A DNA stretch of 42,752 bases from the NCBI GenBank assembly GCA_021740125.1, contig JAIPAJ010000009.1, positions 1 through 42,752 of the forward strand. The letters run 5' to 3'. The notes beneath the pieces are model-generated. The model worked only from the letters and a program-made list of their open reading frames with translations. It did no database searches and was not told where the DNA came from. Numbering within the stretch: the stretch's first letter is position 1; the number at the start of each line of letters is the position of its first letter. This document shows, piece by piece, positions 24,126 through 32,377 of this stretch. Source of the DNA: Leadbetterella sp. GTDB taxonomy: Bacteria; Bacteroidota; Bacteroidia; Cytophagales; Spirosomataceae. The translations under genes were made by a program, and so were the position numbers.

Positions 24126-25331
24126 ATGACTATACTTTGTATCTGTACATACTTCAAGGGTGTGGAATTTCTGAAGGCCGCCAAAGAGGAGGGTAACACG
24201 GTTTTTTTGTTAACACATAAAAAAATAGAACATAAACCCTGGCCAAGAGAAAGCATTGACGAGTTTTTTTATTTAGAAAACAACGACAATTCTTTCGATA
24301 CTTACCAGACACTTTTGGAAGGCTCGGCACATCTGATGCGTACACGCAAAATAGATTTGGTGGTTGCTCTAGACGATTTTGATGTAGAAAAAGCAGCACT
24401 TGTAAGGGAACATTTCAGAATACCCGGCATGGGACAAACCACGGCTCGGTATTTTAGAGACAAACTAGCTATGCGTGTGCAGGCTGAAGACAATCAAATA
24501 CCAGTTCCTGGTTTTAGTGCATTGTTTAACGATTTGGAAATTACAAATTTTCTCGAAAACACTACAGGACCGTGGTTAGTAAAACCTCGATCTGAAGCGT
24601 CATCTTCAGGTATAAAAAAAGTATTTTCAAAAAATGAAGCTTGGGATTGGATACATGGCCTGGGAGAAGGTCGACATAATTTTCTTATAGAAACTTTCAA
24701 GCCCGGAGACGTATATCACATTGATTCACTGATCATTAACAAAGAAGTAGTTTTTGAAAGATGTAGCCAATATTTAAGTACGCCGTTTGAGGTAGCTCAT
24801 GGAGGGGGAATTTTCCGTTCAGTTACTGTGGAATTTGGGTCACTAGACCAACAAGCACTTTCGCTGATCAATCACCAAGTGATGAAGGCCTTCGGCATGA
24901 AGTTCAGTGCTTCTCACACCGAGGTTATCAAATGTCATGAGGACGGCAATTATTACTTTTTAGAAACTGCTTCCAGAGTTGGAGGAGCTCATTTGGCCGA
25001 AATGGTAGAAGCTTCATCTGGCATAAATATTTGGAAAGAATGGGCCAAAATAGAAACTGCAGTTGCAGAGAAAAAACCATACATATTACCAAAAATAGAA
25101 AAGAAATATTCTGGTATTCTGATTTCGCTTTCGTCGCACCAATGGCCCAATATGGATGTTTTTGACGATAAAGAAATTTTCTGGAAAATGAACGAAGAAT
25201 ATCATGTGGGGCTTATAGTTAAAGCCGATAGCCGCGAGCGAGTGATAGAATTGCTAGACAAATACGCCAAAATGGTGTTTGACCTTGGCCTTCACGCCTC
25301 CGCTCCTGCCCCAGACAAACCAACGCATTGA
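24126..25331 (+). CDS. ATP-grasp domain ligase
   Basis: 401 residues from the ATG at 24126; the track's Met at 24081 lies inside the terminator and is unlikely. N-terminal pre-ATP-grasp fold ('TILCICTYFKGVEFLKAAKEEG'), then an ATP-grasp core with 'MGQTTARYFRDKLAMRVQAE', 'PWLVKPRSEASSSGIKKV', 'FLIETFKPGDVYHIDS' and the Mg site 'YYFLETASRVGGAH', close to carbamoyl-phosphate-synthase-like and biotin-carboxylase-like ligases. It presumably couples a carboxylate to an amine or thiol using ATP; substrates unknown. The following gene overlaps by 3 bases, suggesting coupling. Confidence 0.85.
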   Translation: MTILCICTYFKGVEFLKAAKEEGNTVFLLTHKKIEHKPWPRESIDEFFYLENNDNSFDTYQTLLEGSAHLMRTRKIDLVVALDDFDVEKAALVREHFRIPGMGQTTARYFRDKLAMRVQAEDNQIPVPGFSALFNDLEITNFLENTTGPWLVKPRSEASSSGIKKVFSKNEAWDWIHGLGEGRHNFLIETFKPGDVYHIDSLIINKEVVFERCSQYLSTPFEVAHGGGIFRSVTVEFGSLDQQALSLINHQVMKAFGMKFSASHTEVIKCHEDGNYYFLETASRVGGAHLAEMVEASSGINIWKEWAKIETAVAEKKPYILPKIEKKYSGILISLSSHQWPNMDVFDDKEIFWKMNEEYHVGLIVKADSRERVIELLDKYAKMVFDLGLHASAPAPDKPTH

Positions 25332-25783
25332 AAGATTTGAAAAAAGAAAACATTATAGCCACAGCCCAAAAGCTATTGAATTCGAAATTAGTGGAACTCG
25401 AAAAAGCGATATTCAACGTTCAAAATGCCGCTAATGAGGAATCTAAGAGCAGTATGGGTGATAAATACGAAACTGGCAGAGCCATGGCACAAAATGACCG
25501 TGCGATGCTCGAAAACCAGAAAAATGAACTGCTCAAAGACATAAGCACTTTTGAAAACATTAACTTTGAGCAAGAGACAGAATTTATCAAAAATGGCAGT
25601 TTAGTCCATACATCCATAGGTTATATTTTGTTATCGGTCAGTTTAGGCAAAATAATAGAAAGTGGAATAACGGTTATGCTTATTTCTTCGGCATCACCGC
25701 TTGGAACTGAGCTTTCTGGTAAAAAGGCCAAAGACGCCATTACAATAAATGGCCGCCAAATACAAATTATAGGAATTTATTGA
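25328..25783 (+). CDS. GreA/GreB-like protein, TTG start
   Basis: 151 residues. The only suitable start is TTG at 25328, forming TTGA with the stop of the ATP-grasp gene; the first in-frame ATG would remove the N-terminal helix. Residues 1-75 are helical, coiled-coil-like, with 'SSMGDKYETGRAMAQNDRAML'-type sequence; the C-terminal part contains 'ISSASPLGTELSGKKAKD', like the GreA C-terminal domain ('SPLG..L.GKK.GD'). Homologues in Bacteroidota are often labelled '3-oxoacyl-ACP synthase', which I think is a mislabel. A role in transcript cleavage or RNA polymerase binding is inference. Its 3' end overlaps the convergent membrane gene by 7 bases. Confidence 0.7.
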   Translation: MKDLKKENIIATAQKLLNSKLVELEKAIFNVQNAANEESKSSMGDKYETGRAMAQNDRAMLENQKNELLKDISTFENINFEQETEFIKNGSLVHTSIGYILLSVSLGKIIESGITVMLISSASPLGTELSGKKAKDAITINGRQIQIIGIY

Positions 25784-27363
25784 AACTTAGTAAGTAAGTT
25801 CGGCTTCACCCATAAATATCTTTTTTGAGCTTCGAACTGGTTTAACTGGACATAGCCAGTATTCTTATGTAAACTATCTACAAATGCTCTCGTAGCTGGT
25901 ACTTCGAGGTCGAGCCTATAGATGCTAATCACATCAATATTTTCAGATCTCACTTTGTCCAAAATCATTTCTCTTGATGGATTCCAGCCTATTCTTTCGA
26001 AGTTTAGATCAAAATACTGAAAGCCAAAGTTATCGTTCGAAAGGATTTTTAGTCGCTTATCTATCTTGATTTTATTCAGATAATTATAGAAATCTACATT
26101 GTTGGGATGATTCGTCTTTACTGGATATTTCATGATAATTCCAGTAAAAATCGATAGCAGAACTACCGAAAAACTAATTTTTGAAAATATGTTTTGACGA
26201 AGGTTAATTAGTTTCAACAAATGTCCCAAACCTAAAAAAATAAATGGCAAAAGCAATAACACAAAATGCTCTCTTGGGAAAACAACTAAAACCAGCAATA
26301 AACATGGCAAAAGGAGACAAATGATAAATTTAAACAAAGGTTTAGGAGAAGAAATGATTATTTTTAATTCTGAAAAAGAATTCTTAAAATCAATAATTAA
26401 ACCAAAAATTAGAATCAGGAATAGAATATAAAATTTTGTTTTACTCGAAAAAATACCCACAAAAACATCATAAAACGTGCTTTTAAATACTTTTAAAATA
26501 CCCAAAATAAGGTTTTTGAAATTATATAAGCTGTGTTTCAGTAACAATCCCAAATTTGCTGTGAAAACCTGATAATCTGACTCCACTTTCCCATAAATGT
26601 TATTAAATTGACCAAATTCGTCAGCCAAGTCAAAATGTCTTCCTGTCCAGACTTCATAGTTATCAAAAAAATGTTGAATAAAAATTTCTTTTAAGTAACC
26701 TGATGGATAAATTCCGCCAGCAAGCCAATAAATAAGGACAATAGTAAAGAAAAATCCAACTAGTGATAAAGTCTGGGAAACTTTTGGAATGTGTTTGAAA
26801 TGAGAAAACAACATAATTAAAATTACAGGGACCAAAAACCACACGAATTCTGGACGAGCCACATATGCATTTGCCAATATACATAAGGCTATAACAAAAT
26901 AATTCTGGAAGGCGTATTTGCGAGAATCGAGCAAATAAAGACCTAAGCAAATAAAAATAAAATTGAGATAAGTAAGCTTAGGAACTAATAAAAGCTGGAA
27001 GTCAGAAAACAGAAAACAGGTACTTAAAAAAAAAGCAATATAAAATGAACCCAAGTACTTTCTGAGAAGGAGAAACAAAGAAACATAAACCAAAATCGCT
27101 AACAAATAATAACTTAAAAACATAGCTATCAAGGCATTGGCAGAAACTTTTGAAACTACCCAAAGAAAGATATAATAACCAAAATTGCCAAATTTTTGGA
27201 GTGGCAAACTTAGATTTAAGGCACTAAATAAGTGTACATCGTCTTCTGATGAAACGATGTCAACTTTGCCAAAAGAATAAAAATAATAGGCTAAAATGAT
27301 AACAAAAAGCAAAATTGTTTGGACATTCCTGCTTTCCAAAAATCCATTTAATTTTTTTAACAT
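25777..27363 (-). CDS. Polytopic membrane protein, GT-C glycosyltransferase-like
   Basis: 528 residues with about 10-12 membrane helices and a soluble C-terminal region (about 430-528). I do not recognise a specific family. The first extramembrane loop has an acidic cluster 'VSSEDDVHLFSAL' after helix 1, as in GT-C enzymes where an Asp/Glu there is catalytic. Overall layout fits GT-C or a related envelope polysaccharide/lipid-linked sugar enzyme. Its start overlaps the Nudix gene by 7 bases, making it the last gene of the HAD-CAT-Nudix operon. Function uncertain. Confidence 0.65.
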   Translation of the reverse strand: MLKKLNGFLESRNVQTILLFVIILAYYFYSFGKVDIVSSEDDVHLFSALNLSLPLQKFGNFGYYIFLWVVSKVSANALIAMFLSYYLLAILVYVSLFLLLRKYLGSFYIAFFLSTCFLFSDFQLLLVPKLTYLNFIFICLGLYLLDSRKYAFQNYFVIALCILANAYVARPEFVWFLVPVILIMLFSHFKHIPKVSQTLSLVGFFFTIVLIYWLAGGIYPSGYLKEIFIQHFFDNYEVWTGRHFDLADEFGQFNNIYGKVESDYQVFTANLGLLLKHSLYNFKNLILGILKVFKSTFYDVFVGIFSSKTKFYILFLILIFGLIIDFKNSFSELKIIISSPKPLFKFIICLLLPCLLLVLVVFPREHFVLLLLPFIFLGLGHLLKLINLRQNIFSKISFSVVLLSIFTGIIMKYPVKTNHPNNVDFYNYLNKIKIDKRLKILSNDNFGFQYFDLNFERIGWNPSREMILDKVRSENIDVISIYRLDLEVPATRAFVDSLHKNTGYVQLNQFEAQKRYLWVKPNLLTKFQ

Positions 27364-27833
27364 ATCTTCTTGTTTTCTATTAACTCATTCATTTCCAAAA
27401 GATTCAAGTCTTTGTTATAAACAGCATCGAAAATGAATTTCTGCTTTTTTAGGGCATATTCATAAATGTGCCAATCGGTTTTAGGAGTTGGTATATTCAG
27501 GATGTCAACCGCATTTATCCATTTCAAAGTGCCTTCATTACTAGCAGGAGCATCCTGATAATCGATTTCTGCAATGTAAACATAGCTTGTCCAATTGTAT
27601 TTGGTGGGCGAGGTTTCAGTTAAAATTCCACAAAAATCCATAGCGTCTACTTTTATTCCTGACTCCTCCAAAGTTTCTCTTTTTGCGGCATCCAATGGTG
27701 TTTCGAACGGGTCTATTTTACCTCCCAAAGGGGTAAATAAGTCCTTATTGGGCTCATTTAACCTCTCCAAAAGCAAAAATTTATCTTGGTGTTTCAGGAT
27801 ACAAATTACCGCTACCTTTTTTAATCCTTCCAT
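27357..27833 (-). CDS. Nudix hydrolase
   Basis: 158 residues. The Nudix box 'GGKIDPFETPLDAAKRETLEESGI' region (about 37-60) fits GX5EX7REUXEEXGU completely. The N-terminus 'KVAVICILKHQDKFLLLERLN' is MutT/YfcD-like. It hydrolyses a nucleoside diphosphate linked to another moiety; 8-oxo-dGTP is only one possibility. Its start follows the stop of the CAT-like gene directly with no gap, and it overlaps the membrane protein gene. Confidence 0.9.
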   Translation of the reverse strand: MEGLKKVAVICILKHQDKFLLLERLNEPNKDLFTPLGGKIDPFETPLDAAKRETLEESGIKVDAMDFCGILTETSPTKYNWTSYVYIAEIDYQDAPASNEGTLKWINAVDILNIPTPKTDWHIYEYALKKQKFIFDAVYNKDLNLLEMNELIENKKIC

Positions 27834-28451
27834 TTATTCTGTATTCAAGATTTCTTGAAAAGCCTCTACAAACTGACCAACATGAAAACCGTCCATCAAA
27901 GCATGATGCACATGAATAGACACTGGCATTTGTTTGGTTTCAGATAGTTTTCCAAAAGAAATCTTTGGACAACTATCTTTAAATGAGAAACTTCTAGCAT
28001 GTGAAATGGCCGTGAAGTTAATCCATGGAACTGATGAATAATGAATAACATTCTGACCAGAACCTGCCGGAACGAGCCCAATACTATTCTGAACTCTTTC
28101 AATTTCTACCTGAGCAGCGGCATTAAATTCTGCAAAATCTGCGAAATAATCCATATAAGCAAAGCCAAAAGTACCATCAGGCCTGTTAATGGTTGGTGAA
28201 GCATTTACTTGATCATAAATCCAAACTTCATCATCTGATATTCTATATTTGAAAGGCTCTAAATGGTTGGCTGCCACTAAAGATGAATGAAGATATTTCA
28301 AGAAAAATGATTGCCCATTTAACTTGGCATTTTCATAAGCGTTTGAACAATCTACCTCCATACAAACCCCGAAAAAGGGTTCTTCGAATTGAGAAAAAAA
28401 TTTAAAATGGTCCCTTCTTGGCCAGTTCTCTAAGTCTAAATTTTGTTTCAC
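27834..28451 (-). CDS. Chloramphenicol acetyltransferase-like protein
   Basis: 205 residues, slightly short of the typical 215. The type-A CAT signature 'IHVHHALMDGFHVGQF' carries the catalytic His (H183) and structural Asp (D187), and 'NFTAISH' matches the substrate region. The N-terminus 'NWPRRDHFKFFSQFEEPFFG' is normal for CAT. It acetylates a hydroxyl using acetyl-CoA; many chromosomal homologues have substrates other than chloramphenicol, so resistance is not implied. Between HAD (2-base gap) and Nudix (0-base gap) genes. Confidence 0.88.
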   Translation of the reverse strand: MKQNLDLENWPRRDHFKFFSQFEEPFFGVCMEVDCSNAYENAKLNGQSFFLKYLHSSLVAANHLEPFKYRISDDEVWIYDQVNASPTINRPDGTFGFAYMDYFADFAEFNAAAQVEIERVQNSIGLVPAGSGQNVIHYSSVPWINFTAISHARSFSFKDSCPKISFGKLSETKQMPVSIHVHHALMDGFHVGQFVEAFQEILNTE

Positions 28452-28453
28452 AA

Positions 28454-29140
28454 TCAGAAATATTTAAAAATTTCGCTCAAATGAGATATTTGAATAAAAT
28501 TTGGATTTTCAATATTAACATCAACTACCTCATGAGCCCAGGTGGTATGATACGGCACATGAACTCCAACCCCGCCAAGTTCCAAAACTGGCAGAACATC
28601 TGATTTTAAAGAATTCCCAATCATCATAAACTCGTTTGGCTGAATGTCTAAATGCTTGATAAGTTTCTGATAATCTTTCACTTGTTTATCGCTCATGATT
28701 TCTATATGGTGAAAATATTTTTCTAAACCAGACTTCATTAACTTTCTTTCTTGATCTAACAAATCGCCTTTTGTTGCCACCACAAGCTTGTAATTTGATT
28801 TTAGACTTTTCAAAACGTCTTCTACATCTTCCAACAATTCAATCGGTTTGTTGATGAGTTCCTTCCCAAATTCAATTACTTTCCCAACCAAATGAATTGG
28901 AGCAGTATTACTGCTAACTTTCAAAACTGTTTCAACCATCGACAATACAAACGCCTTTGCACCATAGCCGTATAATTCAAGGTTATCCATTTCTACCTTA
29001 AAAAGCTCTTTACCTACCGAATGATGCGGTAAGAAATCCTCTAATAATTCACAGAATTTCTTCTCAATTTCCTGAAAATAAGGCTCGTTTACCCAAAGGG
29101 TATCGTCAGCGTCAAAGGCAATTACTTTTATGTTTTGCAT
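28454..29140 (-). CDS. HAD family hydrolase
   Basis: 228 residues. Motif I is 'AFDADDTLW' with the nucleophile Asp (D10) and acid/base D12; 'VVATKGD' is motif II (Thr), 'SDKQVKDYQKL' includes the motif III Lys, and 'MMIGNSLKSDVLPVLELG' is motif IV. Helical cap between about residues 20-85, as in YjjG-like nucleotide or sugar phosphatases. First gene of the four-gene minus operon with CAT-like, Nudix and membrane protein genes. Substrate unknown. Confidence 0.9.
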   Translation of the reverse strand: MQNIKVIAFDADDTLWVNEPYFQEIEKKFCELLEDFLPHHSVGKELFKVEMDNLELYGYGAKAFVLSMVETVLKVSSNTAPIHLVGKVIEFGKELINKPIELLEDVEDVLKSLKSNYKLVVATKGDLLDQERKLMKSGLEKYFHHIEIMSDKQVKDYQKLIKHLDIQPNEFMMIGNSLKSDVLPVLELGGVGVHVPYHTTWAHEVVDVNIENPNFIQISHLSEIFKYF

Positions 29141-29253
29141 AAATCTTGTATGAAATTTAAAATTAACTAAAATCCTTTTAAAAATTTATTTTTCATAAAT
29201 AGAAAATGGCTAATTTTAAAGTGCGTTAATTTTCAACCATAAAAATAAAAATA

Positions 29254-30156
29254 ATGAACAGAAGAGATTTCGTAAGCAATTCTGCCAAAGCAATTGCTGG
29301 TTCGGTGCTATTTTCGCAAAGCGTTTTTGCGAGAAAAAAAGCCAAACATGCAGTAGGTATTCAGTTATATTCTGTCCGTGAAGACATGAAAAAAGACCCG
29401 ATGGCTACTTTAAAAAAAGTGGCTGAAATGGGTTACATAAACGTTGAACATGCAAACTATGTCAATGGCAAATTTTATGGCTGGACAGCCTCTGAGTTCA
29501 GAAAAATATTGGACGACCTTGGCCTAAAAATGCCATCTCGACACACAGTTTTTGGAAAAGGGCATTATGACGAAGTCAAAAAACAGTTTACCGACACTTG
29601 GAAAAAACTGGTAGACGATGCAGCTATTTGCGGACAAAAATATGTGATTAGCCCTTGGCTAGACATTGCCTATCGCAAAGATTTTGACCAACTTAAACGC
29701 TTCATGGAAGTGTTTAACAAAAATGGTGAATTGTGCCAATCCGCAGGGATGAAGTTTGGATATCATAACCACGACTTTGAATTTAGTTTGAAACTTAGTA
29801 GTGTGAAAGTCTATGACATCATGCTTCAAAATACCGACCCTAAACTAGTGGCTCAGCAATTGGACATCGGAAATATGTATGGCGGTGGAGGAAGAGCAGC
29901 AGAACTTTTAGCACAGTATCCGGGTAGATTTGAACTTATGCACGTGAAAGACGAAATAAAGTCATCCGGTGAGCATGGAGGATGGGAAAGTGCGATATTG
30001 GGTGTAGGTGTCATTGACGTAAAAGACATCATTGATATGGGCAAAAAGTCTGGCGGCACCACCCAGTTTATCATTGAGCAAGAGTCTTACCAAGGCAAAG
30101 CACCCTTAGATTGTATAAAAGAAGATTTGGCGATGATGAAAAAATGGGGTTATTAA
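29254..30156 (+). CDS. Tat-exported sugar phosphate isomerase/epimerase-like TIM barrel
   Basis: 300 residues. The N-terminus 'MNRRDFVSNSAKAIAGSVLF' is a twin-arginine signal (RR at 3-4), implying export of a folded, probably metal-bound protein. The body is a xylose-isomerase-like TIM barrel (AP endonuclease 2 family): 'GIQLYSVREDM', 'GYHNHDFEF', 'QQLDIGNMYGGG', 'ELMHVKDE' and 'IEQESY' supply the metal-binding His, Asp and Glu positions. Such exported enzymes in Bacteroidota accompany Gfo/Idh-type sugar oxidation. No such partner is adjacent, though the ThuA-Gfo/Idh fusion is about 12 kb away. Substrate unknown. Confidence 0.9.
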   Translation: MNRRDFVSNSAKAIAGSVLFSQSVFARKKAKHAVGIQLYSVREDMKKDPMATLKKVAEMGYINVEHANYVNGKFYGWTASEFRKILDDLGLKMPSRHTVFGKGHYDEVKKQFTDTWKKLVDDAAICGQKYVISPWLDIAYRKDFDQLKRFMEVFNKNGELCQSAGMKFGYHNHDFEFSLKLSSVKVYDIMLQNTDPKLVAQQLDIGNMYGGGGRAAELLAQYPGRFELMHVKDEIKSSGEHGGWESAILGVGVIDVKDIIDMGKKSGGTTQFIIEQESYQGKAPLDCIKEDLAMMKKWGY

Positions 30157-30180
30157 CCAATTAGAAAAATAAGTAAAAGA

Positions 30181-30206
30181 GGAGTAGATTAGTCTAGTCC
30201 TTTTTT
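30181..30206 (+). terminator. Terminator after the TIM-barrel gene
   Basis: GGAGTAGA / TCTAGTCC stem with one G-G mismatch and a TTAG loop, followed by six T residues, 25 bases after the stop codon. Confidence 0.6.
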
Positions 30207-30248
30207 ACTGCCTAATATTTGTGGTTTTTGCCGAAATTTGTAATAAAA

Positions 30249-30278
30249 TTGTTTTGTAAATTAATTTTTGTAAATTTG
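30249..30278 (+). promoter_or_regulatory. Promoter of the LacI-type regulator
   Basis: TTG (30249-30251), 19-nt spacer and TAAATTTG (30271-30278), a full match to the Bacteroidota -7 and a minimal -33. Leader of about 67 nt. The segment carries three copies of TTTGTAA within 40 bases, which may be incidental or binding sites. Confidence 0.55.
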
Positions 30279-30351
30279 ATTTATATAAGTATTTGCTGTT
30301 TAGTAACTTAATAAACCAATTTGCTTAAAAAATCTATAAATCAAAATACAC

Positions 30352-31386
30352 ATGAAGGCCAAAGCCCCAACTTTAAAAGATATAGCCCAAGAGCTGGGCT
30401 TATCAATATCTACCGTTTCTCGAGCCTTGAGAGGAATGCCAGAAATAAATCGTGATACAAGAGAAGCAGTATTAGCACTTTCTAAAAGCAAAGCTTATAA
30501 ACAGCATACTAATCACAACTTTTCAGTTCCAAAAAGCAATTTACTAGGGGCCATAATTCCTTGTAATGATTATTATTTCTCTCAGATTATTGAGGGAATG
30601 GACCATGCGGCTTTGGATTCTGGATATACTTTAATAGTAAGCAATTCTGGTGAATCTTATGGAAGAGAGGTGAGTATAATTCAAAGGTTGCTACAGGCAA
30701 ATGTTGACGGGTTCCTTATTTCAAAAACCTATGAAACAAACAACTATGACCATTATAACAGAATTATTATTTCAAACAAACCAATGGTAATGTTTGATAG
30801 GGAATGTAAAAACTTAGAAGTTCCACAACTACTTATTGACAATTATGAAGGTGGGTATTTGGCCACTAAACATTTGATAGAAAAAGGATATAGGAAAATT
30901 TGCTTTTTAGGTGATAAACCCGGGGATTCGTTATCAAAATTTACAAAAGAAAATGGTATTTCCGAAGCATTGATTGAAGCAAAAATTGAAAATTACGAAA
31001 AGCAAAAATTCTATGGTATTCATAATATTCAGAAAGCTTTTGAAAAAACAACCGAAATATTAAGAATGAATGACCGCCCAGACGCCTTTCTTACGGCTAA
31101 TGATCAAATAGCCATCGGCGTTTATCGTGCCATCGAAGAAGCTGGATACAACATACCAAAAGACATTGGCATAATTGGTTACTACGACGAACCCGTTATG
31201 AATTCCTTCTCAACATCGCTTTCTAGTATGTTTGTACCGGCCTACGATTTAGGCAAAGCAGTCATAAATTGTTTAATTTCGCAGATACATTTAGGACAAA
31301 CCAAAAAAGCAACATTGCAAACCTTGAAGGTCCAGCTCTCACAACGAGAGTCAACCAATCAAACCAAACGTTTTTTCGGCATATAA
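30352..31386 (+). CDS. LacI family transcriptional regulator
   Basis: 344 residues. The N-terminal helix-turn-helix 'TLKDIAQELGLSISTVSRAL' (about 7-26) with the following hinge 'PEINRDTREAVLALSKSKAY' is the LacI DNA-binding domain. The rest is a periplasmic-binding-protein-like ligand domain ('LLGAIIPCNDYYFSQIIEGM', 'DGFLISKTYE', 'DAFLTANDQIAIGVYRAIEEAG', 'DIGIIGYYDEP'). It probably responds to a sugar. No sugar catabolic cluster is adjacent, so the target is unclear. The ligand cannot be told. Confidence 0.92.
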   Translation: MKAKAPTLKDIAQELGLSISTVSRALRGMPEINRDTREAVLALSKSKAYKQHTNHNFSVPKSNLLGAIIPCNDYYFSQIIEGMDHAALDSGYTLIVSNSGESYGREVSIIQRLLQANVDGFLISKTYETNNYDHYNRIIISNKPMVMFDRECKNLEVPQLLIDNYEGGYLATKHLIEKGYRKICFLGDKPGDSLSKFTKENGISEALIEAKIENYEKQKFYGIHNIQKAFEKTTEILRMNDRPDAFLTANDQIAIGVYRAIEEAGYNIPKDIGIIGYYDEPVMNSFSTSLSSMFVPAYDLGKAVINCLISQIHLGQTKKATLQTLKVQLSQRESTNQTKRFFGI

Positions 31387-31399
31387 TAATTTATAATAA

Positions 31400-31972
31400 A
31401 TGACTTTCAACCTTTTGAAATCTTTAAAATGGCCTCTTCTTATTTTGGTACTTACCATCTGTTGTAAACCTGAAGAAATAAATGAGCCATCAGTTTACAA
31501 TATAGACCCTTCTTTAGCAAAATACGTAGACAAATTCTTTGAAGAAGCCATTAGCAGAGGCATTAGAATCTCTAAAGAGAATCTGATAGTTAAGCCGGCC
31601 ACCAATACTTCAGATTTTACTGATATCTGTGGTAAATGTACCCAAAATACAAAATTCCCCGAACTTCAACGGACGGTAGAAATAAATATGGCGAGTTCGC
31701 CATGTTGGAAAAATATCTCTGAAAATGATAAAGAAGCCTTAGTTTTTCACGAATTGGGACATTGCCTCTTATACAGAATTGCTCATAAAAACGACACCTT
31801 TGCAGATGGATCACCAAAAAGCATAATGGTGGCTAATAACACCGATCTTTACGGCCCTTGTATTTACGTCTTTGACGAAAACCCTACGCTCTGCAATAAA
31901 ACCGCTCGTCGAAAATATTACATCGATGAGCTCTTTGATGAGAAAACGGCGGCTCCGAGTTGGGCGAAGTGA
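31400..31972 (+). CDS. Putative zinc metallopeptidase lipoprotein
   Basis: 190 residues. The signal ends in 'LVLTICC', a lipobox-like stretch with two Cys. 'VFHELGHCLLYRIAH' (H117, E118, H121, and a further His at 129) is an HExxH zinc site; the third His is 8 residues after the second, two more than in metzincins. 'KSIMVANN' may be a Met-turn (M143). Six other cysteines, including 'ICGKC', suggest disulfides in the periplasm. It begins 13 bases after the LacI stop. No family named with confidence; protease function is inferred from the motif. Confidence 0.75.
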   Translation: MTFNLLKSLKWPLLILVLTICCKPEEINEPSVYNIDPSLAKYVDKFFEEAISRGIRISKENLIVKPATNTSDFTDICGKCTQNTKFPELQRTVEINMASSPCWKNISENDKEALVFHELGHCLLYRIAHKNDTFADGSPKSIMVANNTDLYGPCIYVFDENPTLCNKTARRKYYIDELFDEKTAAPSWAK

Positions 31973-32377
31973 AGCAGAAGGAAAGCTATCATTGTCTGAA
32001 TTTACAAAATTTATTTAAAATGTAAAAGTGTTGGATTCAACTGTTTAAAGATTTAGCATTTCAAATCGGTTAAAGATTTATAAATAGCAGCACAAATCAA
32101 TACAACGTTCCTTATGGCAAAAACTAGACATTTCGCAAATTTACTGTTAATTCTCAAAACAATAATATTTGAAACCATTTCTGAAATCAGGCACATCCCC
32201 ACGCTCAACAATAAGCTTAATCACAAAATGGGATGTTGTGTCTTAATGGATTTATTGGAAAAAATTTCCCAGATACTGAGTTTATTGAAAATTTGTTTTT
32301 CTTAGATAAAAAATGAAAGCCATAACAAAAAGATTATGGCTTTCGTAAAGATAAATTTCTTTCTTTTAAGCGACCAG
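31973..32377. other. 405-bp intergenic region between the metallopeptidase and prolyl oligopeptidase genes
   Basis: No credible gene. The track's 63-residue ORF (32114-32305) has no recognisable features and low-complexity composition. Two copies of TTAAAGATTTA lie about 25 bases apart (32045-32055 and 32070-32080). The right end contains the minus-strand terminator at 32305-32344. Confidence 0.7.
32305..32344 (-). terminator. Terminator of the prolyl oligopeptidase gene
   Basis: GAAAGCCATAA / TTATGGCTTTC perfect 11-bp stem (32315-32325 with 32334-32344), loop of 8, followed on the minus strand by ATTTTTTATC. It lies 34 bases after the stop codon. Confidence 0.85.

Noticed and set aside
27834-28451. 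Chloramphenicol resistance gene
   Set aside because: The catalytic motif fits the family, but chromosomal Bacteroidota homologues lie in metabolic operons and no mobile context is present; resistance should not be claimed.
32114-32305. 63-residue ORF between the metallopeptidase and prolyl oligopeptidase genes
   Set aside because: No start context, no domain, unbalanced composition and it runs up to the downstream terminator; most likely chance.
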